Source of the DNA: an uncultured Clostridia bacterium
Lineage (GTDB): Bacteria > Bacillota > Clostridia > Oscillospirales > Acutalibacteraceae
Length of the DNA: 64,000 bases
Assembly: GCA_947623205.1 (NCBI GenBank)
Contig: CANQGM010000005.1
Span: 1-64,000, forward strand
Reading direction: 5' to 3'
Shown in pieces: positions 35,578 through 44,671 of this stretch (its first letter is position 1; every line of letters starts with the position of its first letter). Below the pieces are notes generated by a model. The model was given only the letters and a program-made list of their open reading frames with translations, was not told the origin of the DNA and made no database searches. Position numbers and translations under genes: made by a program.

Positions 35578-36156
35578 ATGGATTATGGTAAATATAAAAA
35601 TGCCCGTAACGCTTCATGGCAATGTATCTTAGATTACAATATCAATTCATTACCGGTTATTGTGACTAACATTATAAGGCAATCAGACAATATCAAATTA
35701 ATGAAAAACAGCGAAGTCAAAAAATTACCAAACGACAAAAGTGGAATTACGATAAAGAAAAAAGATATTTTCTATATTATTTACAGAGATACAGAACCGT
35801 CACGACGCTGTCGTTTTACAATTGCGCATGAACTCGGACATATATTTTTAGGTCACTTGTTAATTAACACCCCGGTATATCGCACGTTTACTGTTAGAAA
35901 CGATAATGAGAGTGCTGCCAACGTATTTGCAAGAGATTTATTAGCTCCTGCTTGCGTGCTACACGAGTTAAAAGCATTTACTGCTCGCAATATTGCAAAT
36001 CTATGTAACATATCGCTTGAAGCGGCAACATACCGGGAAAAACGAATGAAAGAGCTTGAACTTAGAAATGCGTGGTATCTGCACCCAATGGAAGAACAGG
36101 TGTACAAGCAGTTTGAGATGTATATAAAAAACAAAAAAAGCGGAGTAATCCGCTAA
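35578..36156 (+). CDS. ImmA/IrrE-family metallopeptidase
   Basis: FTIAHELGHIFLGHLL zinc motif; follows the Xre repressor as in ICEBs1 immR-immA. Confidence 0.85.
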   Translation: MDYGKYKNARNASWQCILDYNINSLPVIVTNIIRQSDNIKLMKNSEVKKLPNDKSGITIKKKDIFYIIYRDTEPSRRCRFTIAHELGHIFLGHLLINTPVYRTFTVRNDNESAANVFARDLLAPACVLHELKAFTARNIANLCNISLEAATYREKRMKELELRNAWYLHPMEEQVYKQFEMYIKNKKSGVIR

Positions 36157-36335
36157 ATATAAAAACTACCGCCTGCCCCTGTGACTGAAAGGCAGACGGT
36201 AAAGGGTATAAGTGAGAGAATTTCACCCTCGGATATTATTTTACTTTATATGACAAGATTTGTCAATATGTATTATTAAAAGGGTGTATAGTATGATTTG
36301 TTGGAATGTGTTAAAAAGATTGGAAGTGTTTAAAT

Positions 36336-37121
36336 ATGTCTAAACACTTAACTTTAGAAAAATTAAATAGCCTTATAAGTACTGCCATAGAAAGCATAAA
36401 GAATATGTTTGCTAATTTGCTTAGCAAGCATACTGATAAGGATAATAAAAAGGCTTCCTTGCTCGCTTATTGGGCAAAAGATTACACTAAATACATAACA
36501 AGCGAAGAAAATTTCGACTCCAAAAGCTTAATTAAATACAAACGCGGAGATGTCCTTTTGATTGAATTTGGGTTCCGAATTGGAAGTGAATTAGGAGGCA
36601 GACATTATGCTGTAGTCGTAGACAAGGATAATAGTATTTATTCTGACACAATTACCGTTGTTCCTCTCTCTTCATTAAAATCTCATTATAAGTCCAACAA
36701 ATACACTTTCATTCTCAGAAATGGGTTATTTAATTTGTATTATAATAGAATGGAAAAAAGAATAAAAGAAATCGAGGAGCAAAATAACAAAATTAATAAT
36801 AATAAAGATAGTATATTGTTAGAATTTTCAAATAATAACATTAACCTTGATGAGTTAAAAAAATTTCAGGGTATATTAAAAAAAGAATCAAACGAATTAG
36901 ATATTCAGCTTGCTATGTTGGAAAAACATATCCATGCACTGGAAAAACTAAAGAATGGAACGGTTATGAATGTTGGACAAATTACTACTATTAGCAAAAT
37001 GAGAATTGTCAATCCAAAAAATAAAAAAGACAGCCTCTATAAAGTAAAATTATCTTTAGATGACTTAGACATATTAAATCGTCATATAAAAAATTTATTT
37101 ATTTTTGAGAATAATTATTGA
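36336..37121 (+). CDS. MazF/PemK-like toxin-domain protein with coiled-coil insertion
   Basis: YKRGDVLLIEFGFRIGSELGGRHYAVVVDKDNSIYSDTITVVPLSS; then coiled coil RMEKRIKEIEEQNNKI. Confidence 0.7.
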   Translation: MSKHLTLEKLNSLISTAIESIKNMFANLLSKHTDKDNKKASLLAYWAKDYTKYITSEENFDSKSLIKYKRGDVLLIEFGFRIGSELGGRHYAVVVDKDNSIYSDTITVVPLSSLKSHYKSNKYTFILRNGLFNLYYNRMEKRIKEIEEQNNKINNNKDSILLEFSNNNINLDELKKFQGILKKESNELDIQLAMLEKHIHALEKLKNGTVMNVGQITTISKMRIVNPKNKKDSLYKVKLSLDDLDILNRHIKNLFIFENNY

Positions 37122-37240
37122 CGAAGCACATAAAATATGATATACTGTTATTACGAAGCCGTTTAGCGGCAGTGCATAATGCACAGACAGTATTAAGCAA
37201 GGGCACCTCGTCAAATACGAGGTGCCCGTTGCATTTTTAT
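37118..37240 (+). ncRNA. Candidate small RNA with its own promoter and terminator, downstream of mazF-like gene
   Basis: TTGACG(37118-37123)-17-TATACT(37141-37146); hairpins GCCG-tttag-CGGC and GTGCATaATGCAC; GGGCACCTCGT-caaat-ACGAGGTGCCC (37201-37227). Confidence 0.55.
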
Positions 37241-37384
37241 TTAGGTTAATATAAAAAATACCGCCTGCCCCTGTGACTGAAAGGCAGACGGTAAAGGATA
37301 TAAGTGAGAGGTTCTCACCTCTCGATATTGGCGATATGAAATTTGACACTCTCCACGGTCAAAACATGGTACGTCAAAAAAGTA

Positions 37385-37653
37385 TTGACTTTTTAGAAGC
37401 AATACAACATAATAGATTTGGTAAAGGAACGGTGGCGGCTGTTTCAGCTCCCTTGTGAAAGGGGGTGTATATTTGGAATACATAATTTGTTTCACTTTAT
37501 TAGTGTCAATTATCATTTTAAGTATAAAGAAATAACCGCCCTGTACTGCGAATATAGAGCGGTTAAATGTTTTTAACTTTTGCTTTTGATGCGGAACAGT
37601 CAAAACCGTTCCTTTACTATCTATATGATACAATTATTTTAATAAGAAGTCAA
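37385..37653. other. Candidate type I toxin-antitoxin locus D (diverged)
   Basis: + promoter TTGACT(37385-37390)-17-CATAAT(37408-37413); - promoter TTGACT(37648-37653 complement)-17-TATCAT(37625-37630 complement). 13-bp inverted repeat GTAAAGGAACGGT at 37421-37433 / 37605-37617. Terminator 37533-37565. Confidence 0.7.
37473..37535 (+). CDS. Candidate 20 aa hydrophobic toxin peptide (TTG start) MEYIICFTLLVSIIILSIKK
   Basis: SD GGGGGTG 5 nt before TTG; stop TAA is the first triplet of terminator stem TAACCGC. Confidence 0.6.
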   Translation: MEYIICFTLLVSIIILSIKK

Positions 37654-37723
37654 GACTTATTTTGATTTTTTATTAATTTTTGATGGTATTATAAAAGAGA
37701 AAAACATGATAATATTTCTTTAG

Positions 37724-37860
37724 AGTCTGCAACATATCGGGAAAAACGAATGAAAGAGCTTGAACTGAGAAATGCATGGTATCTGCACCCAATGGAAGAA
37801 CAGGTGTACAAGCAGTTTGAGACGTATATAAAAAACAAAAAAAGCGGAGTAATCCGCTAA
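37724..37860 (+). pseudogene. 3' fragment of immA (duplicate)
   Basis: Near-identical to 36025-36156 (acgaatgaaagagcttgaact...agcggagtaatccgctaa), no start. Confidence 0.8.
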
Positions 37861-38062
37861 ATATAAAAAATACCGCCTGCCTTTGTGGCTGAAAGGCAGA
37901 CGGTAAAGGGTATAAGTGAGAGAATTTCACCCTCGGATATTATTTTACTTTATATGACAAGATTTGTCAATAATGTATATAATTATTGAAACATTTGTCA
38001 TAAAAATTTAGAATATTTTTTGTGCAGATGGTATAAAATATATTAGCTGATTAAATTTTATG

Positions 38063-38173
38063 TTGACAAATTAAACTTTTGTCAGTATAATTTAATACAG
38101 TGATCGCGTTGCAGATACCTGCGGGCCTGCAACCCACTAAGTCCTCTGTACAAAGTGCAGGGGGCTTTTTGTT
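38063..38173 (+). ncRNA. abiF-type leader ncRNA with consensus promoter and terminator
   Basis: TTGACA(38063-38068)-17-TATAAT(38086-38091); hairpin GTTGCAG...CTGCAAC; terminator GTCCTCTGTAC-aaa-GTGCAGGGGGC-TTTTTG ending at the abiF start. Confidence 0.7.
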
Positions 38174-39100
38174 ATGTCAAACATTCAAGAAAAAAGATTT
38201 CTTACATATGAACAGCAAATAGAATTACTTAAATCAAAAAAATTACATATATCTGATGAAAAATTAGCTGTCGAAAATCTTAAGCAATACAGTTACTACT
38301 CACTAATATCGGGATATAAAGATATTTTTAAAATTGAAAAGAATGGTGAGTATAAAGCTGACGCATCTTTTGATAATATTGTTTCACTGTATACCTTCGA
38401 TGACTACCTAAGAATTAGATTTTTACATGAAATAATAAGAGTTGAAAAGAAATTAAAATCTTTATATTCATATTCTTTTTGTACTTTATATGGAGATAAG
38501 CAAAGTGATTATCTTAATGCAACTAACTATAATTACGAACAGTATCAAGATGGCGTAAATAAATTAATATCAACAATTCAGAAAAATTTAGACCATTCTG
38601 AAAAATACTTATATGTAAATTATAACCAACAAAAATATGGAACTGTTCCATTTTGGGTAATAATACAAACTCTAACAATTGGAAATATTTCAAAAATTTT
38701 CTTTTATTCACGACAGGAGCTTCAAAGTCAGGTAGCAAGAGAATTTGAAAATGTTTATGGTAATCACTTATCTGCTATGCTTAATGTACTTTCAAAATTT
38801 AGAAATGTTTGTGCACATGGAGAAAGATTATATAACTATAAAACGAAAAAATCTATTTTAGATTTACCCATTCATTCAAAAATTGAAAATTACAATCCGA
38901 CAAGTAAAAACGACTTGTTTAATGTACTTATCTGCCTCAAATACTTGTCAGAAGAAAGGGATTTCATTTCAATGGTAGATATAATTGATCAAATGATTAA
39001 TGTTATGATAAAGGCTCTTGGACAAGATTATGCCACAGCAATCCTTAAGGAAATGGGATTTCCAAAAAATTGGAAAGATATAGGCCAATTAAAAAGATAA
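38174..39100 (+). CDS. Abi_2/AbiF-like HEPN protein (abortive infection)
   Basis: FLTYEQQIELLKSKKL...NLKQYSYYSLISGYKDIF; HEPN motif RNVCAHGERLYN. Confidence 0.85.
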   Translation: MSNIQEKRFLTYEQQIELLKSKKLHISDEKLAVENLKQYSYYSLISGYKDIFKIEKNGEYKADASFDNIVSLYTFDDYLRIRFLHEIIRVEKKLKSLYSYSFCTLYGDKQSDYLNATNYNYEQYQDGVNKLISTIQKNLDHSEKYLYVNYNQQKYGTVPFWVIIQTLTIGNISKIFFYSRQELQSQVAREFENVYGNHLSAMLNVLSKFRNVCAHGERLYNYKTKKSILDLPIHSKIENYNPTSKNDLFNVLICLKYLSEERDFISMVDIIDQMINVMIKALGQDYATAILKEMGFPKNWKDIGQLKR

Positions 39101-39236
39101 ATAAAAACCGCCCTACCCTGTTGGCACAGGATAGAGCGGGACGGTAACACAGGGGCCACCAAAAGACCATGACAAGGCTTAAAATAATTATAGGATAATT
39201 ATGCCTCTGTGTCAAATTTGATATGGAGGCTATTTT

Positions 39237-40382
39237 ATGAAATGTAAAAAATGCAGGAAAACAATACCAGACGAAAGCAAGTTTTGCAATCACTGTGGTG
39301 CGCCAGTTGAAAAAACAAAATTCACTCGCCGTGCTGATGGACGGTTTACGCAAAAAGTGACAATTAATGGAAAACCAAAATATTTTTACGCAAAAACAGA
39401 AAAAGAATTATTAAAAAAAATCGCTGAATTTAATTCAATTCAGGCAGCCGGAAAGTCATTTCATGAGGTCGCTGACGAATGGGAGTCAGAGGTTGAACAA
39501 GAAGTTGCTTATAACACTTATAAAGGATATAAGCCAAGAGCGGAAAGAGCAGTTGATTATTTCGGCAACAAAAGTATTAAAACTATAACCGCCCCGGAAA
39601 TTGACAACTACATTAAACAATTTCCAAAATCGTGGGCATTTAAAACACAAAGTGCGTATTTATCGGTACTATCTCTTATTTTTTCACACGCCCAACGAAA
39701 AGGATATATTGAATATAATCCTACAACTGCAGCAAAACTGCCAACAGGATTAAAAAGAGAAAAGCGGAGAGCGCCCACGGAAAAGGAAATTGAAATCATT
39801 AATAATTCAATATCCGTTGACGGAGGATTGCTTGCTTATTTTATTTTAAACACTGGACTCAGGCGTGGAGAAGTTTGTGGATTAAGGTGGGAAGATATAG
39901 ATTTAAAAAACGGTCGCTTTGAAGTTTGCCGATCTGTATATTGGGCACCGAATCAACCTGAAATTAAACAACCAAAAACTAAGTCAGGTATTCGAGAAGG
40001 TTTTATTTCAAATGAGCTTATAACGTTATTGTCGGAACTAAAGCATAGAATAAAGCCTAAACCGTCAGATGTAATTTTTTGTGATAATAACGGCTCTATT
40101 TACACTAATAAGCGATTTTATAAAATGTGGTTGACGTACCAGAAAATAACAGGTTTAACAGAAGTTACGCCTCATATTCTCAGACACGGCTATGCTACTA
40201 CTTTAAAAAAAGCCGGAGTTGATACAATGACAGCGCAAAAATTGCTTGGTCATGCACAGTATAGCACCACAGCAGATGTCTATACTCATCTTGGAGAGAC
40301 TTATGCCGAACAGGCAAAAAAAGTTGTCGAGAAATACATAGAAAAGTTAAAAAGTTGTCAAGAATGCGAGAGTGCCGATTAA
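39237..40382 (+). CDS. Tyrosine site-specific integrase with N-terminal zinc ribbon
   Basis: MKCKKCRKTIPDESKFCNHCGAP; TGLRRGEVCGLRW, TPHILRHGYATTLKKAG, LLGHAQYSTTADVYTHL. Confidence 0.95.
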   Translation: MKCKKCRKTIPDESKFCNHCGAPVEKTKFTRRADGRFTQKVTINGKPKYFYAKTEKELLKKIAEFNSIQAAGKSFHEVADEWESEVEQEVAYNTYKGYKPRAERAVDYFGNKSIKTITAPEIDNYIKQFPKSWAFKTQSAYLSVLSLIFSHAQRKGYIEYNPTTAAKLPTGLKREKRRAPTEKEIEIINNSISVDGGLLAYFILNTGLRRGEVCGLRWEDIDLKNGRFEVCRSVYWAPNQPEIKQPKTKSGIREGFISNELITLLSELKHRIKPKPSDVIFCDNNGSIYTNKRFYKMWLTYQKITGLTEVTPHILRHGYATTLKKAGVDTMTAQKLLGHAQYSTTADVYTHLGETYAEQAKKVVEKYIEKLKSCQECESAD

Positions 40383-40400
40383 TAAGCCAGTTAGAAATAT

Positions 40401-40423
40401 TTCAAATCCCTTGTCCTCCGCCA
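40401..40423 (+). other. attR: duplicated tRNA-Ser 3' end
   Basis: TTCAAATCCCTTGTCCTCCGCCA = T-loop, T-stem 3' arm, acceptor arm, G discriminator, CCA; no 5' tRNA half upstream. Confidence 0.8.
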
Positions 40424-40467
40424 AAAGAGACAAACAAGTTTTAACCTTGTTTGTCTCTTTTTTTATT
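40424..40467 (+). terminator. Intrinsic terminator just outside attR
   Basis: AGAGACAAACAAG-ttttaac-CTTGTTTGTCTCT-TTTTTT. Confidence 0.85.
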
Positions 40468-40560
40468 TTATTGTTGTCTTAGGGCAGAAAAGCAAAAGAA
40501 GCCGATTTAAAATCAACTTCTTTTGCTTTTTTAATATGCAATTTTAAATGTAAAATAGCG

Positions 40561-40794
40561 TTAGTCTATTTCAATCATAATCTTTTCACCACTGCGAATA
40601 GCGGCGCTGCGTGCAATTGTGCGTATAGCCTTGGCAATTCTGCCCTGTTTGCCGATAATTCTGCCCATGTCGTTTTCTGCAACATGAATGTGGTAAACAG
40701 TTGTACCGTTTTCAGAAGGCGCATCAGCCTCTATACTTACGGAGTCGGGGTCGTCAACAAGACCTTTTACCATGATGGCAAGTAATTCCTGCAT
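40561..40794 (-). CDS. khpA: KH-domain RNA-binding protein (YlqC/KhpA)
   Basis: MGRIIGKQGRIAKAIRTIARSAA; next to rpsP. Confidence 0.9.
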   Translation of the reverse strand: MQELLAIMVKGLVDDPDSVSIEADAPSENGTTVYHIHVAENDMGRIIGKQGRIAKAIRTIARSAAIRSGEKIMIEID

Positions 40795-40820
40795 TTTAAA
40801 AATCCTTTCTTAAATTAAAA

Positions 40821-41075
40821 TTATTTGATTATTCCGTTTTTCTTTAGGAGCGCTTTAACAGTGTCTGTGGGCTGTGCACCGTTAGAAATCCACTTTTTAA
40901 CAGCCTCTTCATCTACCTTAAATTCGGAAGGCTTCTTGAGAATATCATATGTGCCTATTTCCTCAATAAAGCGTCCGTTTCTCGGATACCTTGAGTCTGC
41001 AACCACTACTCTGTAAAAAGGAGCTTTTTTTGAGCCCATTCTTCTGAGTCTGATTTTAACTGCCATATTTTTCAC
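40821..41075 (-). CDS. rpsP: 30S ribosomal protein S16
   Basis: [40 protein letters not shown]. Confidence 0.97.
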   Translation of the reverse strand: MKNMAVKIRLRRMGSKKAPFYRVVVADSRYPRNGRFIEEIGTYDILKKPSEFKVDEEAVKKWISNGAQPTDTVKALLKKNGIIK

Positions 41076-41127
41076 CTCTGTAAAATAAATTATATAGTCA
41101 CCAATTGTTTATCATTGGATGAACTGC

Positions 41128-42504
41128 TTATTTAATTGGGGGCATACCGTTCATAGGCATACCGCCGAGACCGGGAAGATTTCTCATCATTCTTTTTTTG
41201 CCTTTTCCGTTCTTTCCTTTTGAATTCATCTGTTTAAGCATTTTTTGCATTTGTTCAACCTGCTTGATAAGGCGGTTTACTTCTTCAACCGTTCTTCCCG
41301 AGCCTGCCGCAATTCTGCGTTTGCGTGACGGGTTCATAACGTTTGGATTGCTTCTTTCTTCCGGCGTCATTGATAAAATAATTGCCTGAACTCTGTCAAT
41401 CTGTCTGTCGTCAATATCTACGTTCTCAAGCTGTTTGCCCAGCCCGGGAATTTTTGAAAGAATGCCTTTTAGCGGGCCCATTTTTTTAACCTGTTCAAAC
41501 TGTTCGTTTAAGTCGTTAAAGTCAAACTTATTGCTCAGCATTTTCTGAGCCATTTGCTCAGCCTTTTTCTGGTCTATTTTATTTTGCGCGTCCTCAATCA
41601 GAGTAAGAACGTCGCCCATACCTAAAATACGGCTTGCCATTCTGTCGGGATGAAAAACTTCAATATCCTCAAGTTTTTCTCCTATACCCGCAAACTTAAT
41701 GGGTCTGCCTGTAACTGCCTTTACCGAAAGCGCGGCGCCGCCTCTTGTGTCGCCGTCGAGCTTTGTAAGAATAACTCCGGTGATGTCAAGAAGTTCGTTA
41801 AAGCTTTTGGCAACATTTACAGCGTCCTGACCCGTCATTGAGTCAATAACAAGCAGAATTTCGTTTGGCTCAACTTCTGACTTTATGTTTTTAAGCTCAT
41901 CCATTAGCTCTTCATCAATGTGAAGACGGCCCGCAGTATCGAGAATTACAACATCGTTGCCGTAATCTTTAGCCTGCCTTATAGCCGCTTTTGCTATTTT
42001 AACAGGGTTTTCTTTGCCCATTTCAAAAACAGGAACGCCTGCTTTGGCGCCCACGACCTTTAACTGGTCAATAGCGGCAGGACGATAAATATCGCACGCA
42101 ACAAGCAAAGGATGTCTGTTTTGATTTTTAAGCATTAATGCAAGCTTTGCGGCGTGAGTTGTTTTACCTGAACCCTGAAGACCGCAGAGCATAATAACAG
42201 TTGGCGGTTTTGAGGCAAACTCAATTCTTGCTCCTTCGCCTCCCATAAGCTCAGTAAGCTCTTCATCGACTATTTTAATAACCATTTGCGCGGGCGTAAG
42301 ACTTTCCATAACGTCCTGTCCTACTGCGCGTTCGGTAACCTTATTAGTAAAATCCTTGGCGACCTTATAGTTTACGTCGGCTTCAAGCAAGGCGAGGCGA
42401 ACCTCACGCATCGCTTCTTTTACATCCGCCTCGGTAAGTTTGCCTTTGTTTTTCAGTTTTTTAAATGCATTGCTCAGTTTATCGGAAAGTCCTTCAAAAG
42501 CCAT
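41128..42504 (-). CDS. ffh: Signal recognition particle protein
   Basis: GLQGSGKTTHAAKLA, DTAGRLHIDEELM, Met-rich C-terminus. Confidence 0.97.
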   Translation of the reverse strand: MAFEGLSDKLSNAFKKLKNKGKLTEADVKEAMREVRLALLEADVNYKVAKDFTNKVTERAVGQDVMESLTPAQMVIKIVDEELTELMGGEGARIEFASKPPTVIMLCGLQGSGKTTHAAKLALMLKNQNRHPLLVACDIYRPAAIDQLKVVGAKAGVPVFEMGKENPVKIAKAAIRQAKDYGNDVVILDTAGRLHIDEELMDELKNIKSEVEPNEILLVIDSMTGQDAVNVAKSFNELLDITGVILTKLDGDTRGGAALSVKAVTGRPIKFAGIGEKLEDIEVFHPDRMASRILGMGDVLTLIEDAQNKIDQKKAEQMAQKMLSNKFDFNDLNEQFEQVKKMGPLKGILSKIPGLGKQLENVDIDDRQIDRVQAIILSMTPEERSNPNVMNPSRKRRIAAGSGRTVEEVNRLIKQVEQMQKMLKQMNSKGKNGKGKKRMMRNLPGLGGMPMNGMPPIK

Positions 42505-42516
42505 GAAAAATTCCTC

Positions 42517-42867
42517 TTATTCTTTAAGTGCGCCTGCTTTTTTTTCAATAAATTCGGCAAGCGTTTTTATTTTTGCATCTTCTGAATTATCGTATATTTT
42601 GTGTGCCGTACGCGCAATTTCATCAAGTCCGTTTTCAAGATGACCGAATCTTTTAAAAAGTCCGAGCTTTTCTTCAAATTCAAACAGCAGCCGTTCACAT
42701 CGTTTTATGCTGTCGCGTACGCCCTGTCGGGTTATTCCCATATGGTCTGCGATTTCGGCAAGCGATAAATCTTCATTGTAATAAAGGTCAATTACCTTTC
42801 TTCCTGAGGGCTTTAAAAGCTTTCCGTAAAAATCAAACAAAAGGGAAACCTCAATGTTTTTTTCCAT
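42517..42867 (-). CDS. ylxM: YlxM-family DNA-binding protein
   Basis: LYYNEDLSLAEIADHMGITRQGVRDSIKRCE; upstream of ffh. Confidence 0.9.
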   Translation of the reverse strand: MEKNIEVSLLFDFYGKLLKPSGRKVIDLYYNEDLSLAEIADHMGITRQGVRDSIKRCERLLFEFEEKLGLFKRFGHLENGLDEIARTAHKIYDNSEDAKIKTLAEFIEKKAGALKE

Positions 42868-43120
42868 ATTCTTAGCTCCTTGCTGCGGCAAAATGAGCTG
42901 TACTGTAAAGAAATTTTCTTTACACCTGAGTGATTATATTACATATTTATCGTTTTGTCAAGTAATATTTGTTAAATAAAAAGATAAATATAAATATTAC
43001 AAATGGGACGTTGGGACAAGTAGGGTTTTCGTCATTTTTAACAAAAATTAAAAATTTAGCTAAAAAAGCTATTTTTTATGAGTTTTTATATTCAAATTGT
43101 GGTATAATTGTTTTGAAATA

Positions 43121-44101
43121 ATGGAAAAACAGGAGTTTTGCCCTACGGAACAGTTAATAAATATTGATAGAATGGAGAATGCAGTCGCACTTTTTGGCAG
43201 TTTTGACGAGAATATAAAACTAATTGAAAAGGAATTTGGCACTCATATTACCTGCCGTGACAGTGAACTCAAAATTGAAGGCGATGCCGAAAATGCGTCA
43301 AAAGCGCGCAAGGTAATTGAAAGTCTTCTTCAGTTTATTAACAGAGGCGAGGCTCTTTCGGAGCAGAATGTTCGTTACTGCATTTCACTTGTCAACGATG
43401 GCAGTGAAGACAAAATAGAACAGCTTGCAGGCGACTGCATTTGCATAACCTCTAAAGGAAAACCTATAAAACCCAAAACGATCGGACAGAAACGATATTG
43501 TTCGATGATTGCGGAGAACACCATTACAATAGGAGTCGGTCCTGCCGGTACGGGCAAAACATACCTTGCCGTGGCAATGGCGGTAACGGCGTTTCGCAGT
43601 AAGCAGATCAACAGAATAATTCTTACCCGTCCCGCGGTTGAGGCGGGTGAAAAGCTCGGCTTTCTTCCCGGAGATTTACAAAGTAAGGTTGACCCGTATC
43701 TGCGTCCGCTTTATGACGCGCTGTTTGATATGCTCGGCGCGGAAACATATCAAAAATATGTTGAACGGGGCAATATTGAGGTTGCGCCGCTTGCGTATAT
43801 GAGGGGCAGAACGCTTGACGACAGCTTTATAATTCTTGATGAAGCGCAGAACACAACGGGCGAGCAAATGAAAATGTTTCTTACCCGCCTTGGTTTTAAT
43901 TCAAAAATGGTAATCACGGGCGACATAACACAAATCGATTTGCCGAAGGGTGCAAGAAGCGGGTTAAAGGACTGTGTTAAAATCCTCAGAAATATCGAGG
44001 GGATAGGAAGCTGTACATTTGACGAAAAGGATGTTGTGCGTCATAGGCTTGTTCAAAACATTATTAAAGCATATGCAAAATATGAAAACGGAAAAAATTA
44101 A
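43121..44101 (+). CDS. phoH: PhoH family ATPase
   Basis: TIGVGPAGTGKTYLAVAMAV, FIILDEAQNTTGEQMKMFLTR. Confidence 0.93.
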   Translation: MEKQEFCPTEQLINIDRMENAVALFGSFDENIKLIEKEFGTHITCRDSELKIEGDAENASKARKVIESLLQFINRGEALSEQNVRYCISLVNDGSEDKIEQLAGDCICITSKGKPIKPKTIGQKRYCSMIAENTITIGVGPAGTGKTYLAVAMAVTAFRSKQINRIILTRPAVEAGEKLGFLPGDLQSKVDPYLRPLYDALFDMLGAETYQKYVERGNIEVAPLAYMRGRTLDDSFIILDEAQNTTGEQMKMFLTRLGFNSKMVITGDITQIDLPKGARSGLKDCVKILRNIEGIGSCTFDEKDVVRHRLVQNIIKAYAKYENGKN

Positions 44102-44146
44102 CTTTTATTATATATCAGTAAAACAATAGATGTTATTAAGGAAAGG

Positions 44147-44671
44147 ATGTCTGTAATGTCAGTAAATAATAAAGTTAAAGTAATAATTACAAACAAACAA
44201 AAAACCGTAAAAATACCTACGGGTATCAGAATGCTTGTCCGTCGCTGCTGCAATGCTGTTCTTCAGCTTGAAAAATTTGAAGGACCTGCCGAGGTAAGTG
44301 TGACTTTTACAGATAACAAAGGCATAAAAGTGCTTAACAAACAGTATAGGGAGAAGGACATTGAAACCGACGTACTGTCATTTCCTATGGGTGAAAACGG
44401 TGTTTACGACAAAGATATGGAAACAGGCGCAAAAATTCTGGGTGACATTGTAATTTCAATAGAAAAAGCGAAAGACCAGGCAGAGCTTTACGGGCACAGC
44501 CTTCAAAGAGAAGTGGGTTACCTGACAGCCCACAGCGTTCTTCATCTTCTCGGTTATGACCATATGGAAAATCTTGAAAAAGTAAGAATGAGGGAAAAAG
44601 AAGAACTTATTATGGAACAACTCGGACTTTCCGCGTCATCAAGCTACATAATCGATGAAGATAAGGCATGA
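44147..44671 (+). CDS. ybeY: rRNA maturation endoribonuclease YbeY
   Basis: HSVLHLLGYDHMENLEKVRMREKEE. Confidence 0.95.
   Translation: MSVMSVNNKVKVIITNKQKTVKIPTGIRMLVRRCCNAVLQLEKFEGPAEVSVTFTDNKGIKVLNKQYREKDIETDVLSFPMGENGVYDKDMETGAKILGDIVISIEKAKDQAELYGHSLQREVGYLTAHSVLHLLGYDHMENLEKVRMREKEELIMEQLGLSASSSYIIDEDKA

Noticed and set aside
37241-37930. Minus-strand ORFs 37241-37633 and 37673-37930 sharing SHLYPLPSAFQ-Q-QAVFFI
   Set aside because: Shared segment is the duplicated terminator hairpin read on the opposite strand; no RBS or domain.
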